A DNA stretch of 64,000 nucleotides from Halosolutus amylolyticus (lineage in GTDB: Archaea > Halobacteriota > Halobacteria > Halobacteriales > Natrialbaceae): the NCBI RefSeq assembly GCF_023566055.1, contig NZ_JALIQP010000003.1, positions 248,001-312,000 of the forward strand, given 5' to 3'. The stretch's first letter is position 1. Every line of letters starts with the position of its first letter. Shown one piece after another: positions 60,403 through 64,000 of the stretch. The translations under genes and the position numbers were made by a program. Under the pieces are notes generated by a model. It did no database searches. It saw only the letters and a program-made list of their open reading frames with translations, and was not told where the DNA came from.

Positions 60403-61740
60403 ATGACGCGGGTGATACACACGGGCGATACCCACATCGGGTACCAGCAGTACAACTCGCCCGATCGCCGTCGGGACTTTCTCGAGGCGTTTCGACAGGT
60501 CGTCGACGACGCGGTCGCCGAGGACGTCGACGCGGTGATCCACGCCGGGGACCTGTTTCACGATCGTCGACCGAGTCTGATCGATCTGCAGGGGACCGTC
60601 GAGATCCTCCGAACGCTCGCCGACGCCGACGTCCCGTTTCTCGCCGTCGTCGGCAACCACGAGGGCAAACGCGACGCCCAGTGGCTCGATCTCTTCGCCG
60701 ATCTCGGACTCGCAACGCGACTCGACGCGAGCCCCCACGTGATCGACGACGTGGCACTATACGGACTGGACTTCGTCCCCCGATCGCGCCGGGACGACCT
60801 CGAGTACGGATTCGAACCGGTACCGGACGAGGCCGATCACGCCGCCCTCGTGAGCCACGGCCTGTTCGAACCGTTCGCCCACGCCGACTGGGACACCGAT
60901 CGACTCCTCGCGGAGTCGACGGTCGACTTCGACGCCGTTCTGCTCGGGGACAACCACGAACCCGGCACCGCCGAGGTACGGGACGCGTGGGTCACCTACT
61001 GCGGCTCGACCGAGCGCGCGAGCGCGAGCGAACGCGAGGCCCGCGGCTACAACCTCGTCGAATTCGACGACGAGGTCTCGATCCGCCGCCGCGGGCTCGA
61101 CGCCACCCGCGAGTTCGTCTTCGTCGACCTCGAACTCGCCGGGGACGAGGGGATCGATCGCGTCCAGGAGCGCGTCCGCCAACACGACCTGGAAGACGCG
61201 GTCGTCATCGTGACGATCGAGGGCGAAGGCGATCCGATCACGCCCGCGACGGTCGAGGAGTTCGCCCTCGATCGGGGCGCGCTCGTCGCCCGGGTGAACG
61301 ATCGCCGGGACCTCCCCGACGACGCGGGCGAGGTGTCGGTGAGTTTCGCCGATCCCGACGCGGCAGTTCGCGAGCGGGTTCGGGACCTGGGGCTGAGCGA
61401 CGCCGCCCGCGACATCGACGAGACCGTTCGGAACGACGACCTGCCGGACTCGAACGTCCGCGAGACGGTCGAGCGGCGGGTCCGTGACCTGCTCGAGGAC
61501 GACGAAGCGGCGTTCGACCCCGCCGCCGACGGCGATCACGAGACCGACGCGGACGACGCGTCGGACGAGGCGACGACGGTCGCCGACGCAATCGCGGAGG
61601 ACGGCGGCGAACCGACGACCACCGACGGTTCCGCCGAGACGGGCGACGACACGGCGGTCGAGAGCGAGCCGTCCGGAGACGCGAAAGCGGACGACGAACC
61701 CGCCGACGCCGACACCGCCTCGCTGGGTGATTTCGCGTGA
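60403..61740 (+). CDS. mre11: DNA double-strand break repair nuclease Mre11
   Basis: Mre11 is the phosphodiesterase/nuclease of the Mre11-Rad50 complex that processes DNA ends. The 445-residue protein has all metallophosphatase motifs: [11 protein letters not shown] (5-15), [35 protein letters not shown] capping domain follows and the last 80 residues are an acidic low-complexity tail. The stop TGA overlaps the GTG start of rad50 (GTGA, 61737-61740), so the two are translationally coupled. Confidence 0.96.
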   Translation: MTRVIHTGDTHIGYQQYNSPDRRRDFLEAFRQVVDDAVAEDVDAVIHAGDLFHDRRPSLIDLQGTVEILRTLADADVPFLAVVGNHEGKRDAQWLDLFADLGLATRLDASPHVIDDVALYGLDFVPRSRRDDLEYGFEPVPDEADHAALVSHGLFEPFAHADWDTDRLLAESTVDFDAVLLGDNHEPGTAEVRDAWVTYCGSTERASASEREARGYNLVEFDDEVSIRRRGLDATREFVFVDLELAGDEGIDRVQERVRQHDLEDAVVIVTIEGEGDPITPATVEEFALDRGALVARVNDRRDLPDDAGEVSVSFADPDAAVRERVRDLGLSDAARDIDETVRNDDLPDSNVRETVERRVRDLLEDDEAAFDPAADGDHETDADDASDEATTVADAIAEDGGEPTTTDGSAETGDDTAVESEPSGDAKADDEPADADTASLGDFA

Positions 61741-64000
61741 GGGTCGACCGCGTCCGGCTCCGGAACTTCAAGTGCTACGGCGAGGCCGACCTCTCGCTCG
61801 ATCGGGGCGTCACCGTCGTCCACGGCGTCAACGGGAGCGGGAAGTCGACGCTGCTCGAGGCCGTGTTCTTCGCCCTCTACGGCTCGAAGGCCCTCGACGA
61901 TCGCACGCTCGACGACGTCGTCACGATCGGCGAGGAGGAGGCGGAGGTCGAACTCCACTTCACCCACGACGGGCGTTCCTACAACGTCGAACGCCACCTC
62001 AAACTGCGCGGCGACCGCGCGGTGACGACGAAGTGCGTCCTCGAGACGCCGTCGGAGACGATCGAGGGAGCACGCGACGTCCGCGGAGAGGTCACCAGAC
62101 TCCTGCGGATGGACGCCGACGCGTTCGTCAACTGCGCGTACGTCCGGCAGGGCGAGGTGAACAAGCTCATCCACGCCTCGCCGAGCGATCGCCAGGACAT
62201 GATCGACGACCTGCTCCAGCTCGGCGCGCTCGAGGAGTATCGCGAACGGGCGAGCGACGCCCGACTGGGCGTCGACGACGTGCTTCGCGAGGTCCGTGGC
62301 GAACTGAAGAACCTCGAGGAGCAGATCGAACAGAAGGAAGCGAAGGACCTCCACGAGCGGCTGAACGGACTGGAGTCCCGACGCCAGGAGACGATCGACG
62401 AGATCGACCACTACGAGCGCCAGCGCGAGCAGGCCGAGTCGACGCTCGAAGCCGCGACGGACGTCCTCGAGCGCCACGAGGAGACGCGCGAGGAGATCGA
62501 GACGCTCGACGAGGAAATCGAGGCGCTCCGATCGAAGATTTCCGAGACCGAGAGCGAACGCGAGGAGGCCAGCGCCGAGATTCGGGACCTCCAGGACCGG
62601 CGGGAGGAACTCGAAGCCGAGCGCGACGAACTGCTGGCCGAACTCGACCTCGACGAGACGGGCGAGGAGGCGGTCGAGAGCCGGATCGACGACCTCGAGG
62701 CGCGGGACGACGACCTCCGGGACGACCTCGAGGACGTCCGGGTGACGATCACCGAGAAAAGCGGGACCGTCGAGCGGCTTCGCGAGGAGGCTGCGGACCT
62801 CGACTCGCAGGCCGACGAGGCCCGCGAGGAGGCGGACGCGCTCGAGAGCCAACTCGACGACGACGAGGCGACGATCGCCGATCGGGAGGAGAAACTGGAA
62901 GAACTCGACGAGGCGATCGACTCGGCGCGCGAGAAATTCGAGGACGCGCCGATCGCGTTCGGCGAGGCGGCCGATCACGTCGCGGAACTCGAGCGCGAAC
63001 GCGAGGGGGTGACCGACGAGACCGGCGACGTGACGGCCGACGTCAGGGCCGCCGAGAACGCGATCGAGGAGGCCGAAGCGCTGCTCGAGGAGGGGAACTG
63101 TCCCACCTGCGGTCAGCCGGTCGCGGACTCGCCACACGTCGACGTGCTGGACGAGAAACGCGAGGAACTCGCGACGCTCGAAGAGCGGCGTGCGGAACTC
63201 GAGGCCGAACGCGACGACATCGACGAGCGACTCGATCGCGCCGAGGCGTTGCGCGAGGCCGAACGGGAGGTCGAGCGACTCGAGACGAAGCGCGACGACG
63301 TCGACCGACTGCTCTCGGAGAAACGCGAGACGGTCGCGGAGCGCCGTGAGAAGTGCGATCAACTGCGCGAGTCGGCCGCGGAATACGAGCGCGAGGCCGA
63401 GACGAAACGCGCCGAAGCGGACGACCTCGAGGACGACGTCGCCGCCGCGCGGGAGGAACTCGGCGAGATCAACACCGAGCGCGGGGCGCTCAAAGCGACG
63501 CTGGAGACGCTCGAACGGATCGCCGAGATCGACGGCGAGCGGGCCGACCTCGCGACCCGGATCGAGTCCCTGCGGGACCGCCGATCGGACTGGGAGACGA
63601 TGAACGACGAGCGCCGGGAGACCCTCTCGGCGAAACGCGAGCGCAAGCGCGACCTCGAGTCGGAGTTCGACGAGGACCGGGTCGAGGAAGCACGGACCGA
63701 CCGACAGAACGCAGCGAACTACATCGAGAAGGTCGACGAGAAACTCGCCGAACTCGAGGAGCGACGCGACGAACTCGGGAACGCGATCGGTGCGGTCGAG
63801 AACGAGATCGAGGAACTCGAGGCCCGACGCGAGGAGCTAGAGACGGTCGAAAAACGGTGTGCGAAGCTGGAGTCGCTCTACGAGGAGGCCGAGACGCTCC
63901 AGGGAACGTACGGCGAACTCCGATCGGAGCTGCGCCAGCAGAACGTCGAGACGCTCGAACGGCTGTTGAACGAGACGTTCGATCTCGTCTACCAGAACGA
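61737..64000 (+). CDS. rad50: DNA double-strand break repair ATPase Rad50 (partial, runs off the end)
   Basis: The first 754 codons are present and open to the window end. The N-terminal ABC ATPase half begins [40 protein letters not shown] with Walker A at residues 30-38, then the Q-loop-like [12 protein letters not shown] long coiled coil follows with the zinc hook C455-PT-C458 ([16 protein letters not shown]), which dimerises two molecules. The second coil and C-terminal ATPase half (Walker B, signature) lie partly beyond 64000. Start GTG 61737 overlaps the mre11 stop. Confidence 0.96.
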   Translation, partial: MRVDRVRLRNFKCYGEADLSLDRGVTVVHGVNGSGKSTLLEAVFFALYGSKALDDRTLDDVVTIGEEEAEVELHFTHDGRSYNVERHLKLRGDRAVTTKCVLETPSETIEGARDVRGEVTRLLRMDADAFVNCAYVRQGEVNKLIHASPSDRQDMIDDLLQLGALEEYRERASDARLGVDDVLREVRGELKNLEEQIEQKEAKDLHERLNGLESRRQETIDEIDHYERQREQAESTLEAATDVLERHEETREEIETLDEEIEALRSKISETESEREEASAEIRDLQDRREELEAERDELLAELDLDETGEEAVESRIDDLEARDDDLRDDLEDVRVTITEKSGTVERLREEAADLDSQADEAREEADALESQLDDDEATIADREEKLEELDEAIDSAREKFEDAPIAFGEAADHVAELEREREGVTDETGDVTADVRAAENAIEEAEALLEEGNCPTCGQPVADSPHVDVLDEKREELATLEERRAELEAERDDIDERLDRAEALREAEREVERLETKRDDVDRLLSEKRETVAERREKCDQLRESAAEYEREAETKRAEADDLEDDVAAAREELGEINTERGALKATLETLERIAEIDGERADLATRIESLRDRRSDWETMNDERRETLSAKRERKRDLESEFDEDRVEEARTDRQNAANYIEKVDEKLAELEERRDELGNAIGAVENEIEELEARREELETVEKRCAKLESLYEEAETLQGTYGELRSELRQQNVETLERLLNETFDLVYQN

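Noticed and set aside
61484-63349. Long open frames overlapping rad50 on both strands
   Set aside because: They conflict with the coupled mre11-rad50 frame, which has the Walker A and zinc hook motifs; the alternatives are Arg-rich or repetitive shadows.
1-64000. CRISPR array
   Set aside because: The only near-identical repeats of suitable size are the five dispersed 80-bp palindromes, which are kilobases apart with no spacers.
1-64000. tRNA or rRNA genes
   Set aside because: No gap showed a cloverleaf with a GTTCRA-type T loop and matching acceptor stem on reading both strands; a covariance-model scan would be decisive.

Overview
The window is a piece of a halophilic archaeal chromosome. 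The DNA is GC-rich, the proteins are very acidic (Asp/Glu-rich with few Lys), many genes start leaderless about 25-30 nt after a TATA box, and the gene content is archaeal: Pth2, TruD, L37Ae, RpoP, Pcc1, prefoldin beta, the proteasome-activating nucleotidase PAN, GMP synthase split into subunits, Mre11/Rad50, halocyanin-type copper protein, twin-arginine lipoproteins and a PGF-CTERM anchor. The frequent CGATCG and scarce CTAG fit a member of the Halobacteria, perhaps Natrialbales, but genus cannot be fixed from this sequence alone.

Layout. 0.1-9 kb: gatB, a cupin, a dicarboxylate/amino-acid symporter, an alpha/beta hydrolase, the methylmalonyl-CoA mutase partners meaB and mcmA2, an HD-domain hydrolase and a LysE exporter. 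9-20 kb: two TlpA-like thioredoxin paralogues flanking a methyltransferase, a 1418-residue HEAT-repeat/PQQ-propeller fusion, topA and a long coiled-coil membrane protein. 20-29 kb: a small membrane protein, a modular Tat-exported family 97 glycosidase, a MATE exporter, a membrane acyltransferase and a polysaccharide flippase. 29-38 kb: a lipoprotein, thi4, a metal-regulated halocyanin lipoprotein, an SDR, and a set of exported proteins in which one sensor-like ectodomain occurs twice, once with a winged helix and once with a PGF-CTERM tail. 38-51 kb: housekeeping, with thiR (thiamine-responsive repressor, expected to control thi4), dcd, pth2, truD, the conserved rpl37ae-rpoP-pcc1-pfdB-DUF3194 operon and hflX. 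51-64 kb: an NmrA-like gene behind a 24-codon leaderless leader ORF, an orphan IS1341-type tnpB element abutting the stop codon of guaAA, several exported or membrane proteins, pan, a small winged-helix regulator, a Vps62-like lipoprotein, and mre11-rad50 (rad50 runs off the end).

The most striking non-coding feature is a family of five near-identical imperfect palindromes (four of exactly 80 bp, one decayed at 78 bp). Each begins directly after the TGA stop codon of a gene (gatB, the symporter, the HD hydrolase, thi4, the winged-helix sensor), in either orientation, and in four of five cases the far end is followed by a second TGA on the coding strand. This looks like a MITE-like element that duplicates a TGA target and so lands in stop codons without damaging the gene, while supplying a strong hairpin at the gene's 3' end.

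No tRNA, rRNA or CRISPR array was found. Apart from the tnpB element and the 80-bp family there is no mobile DNA I can support.
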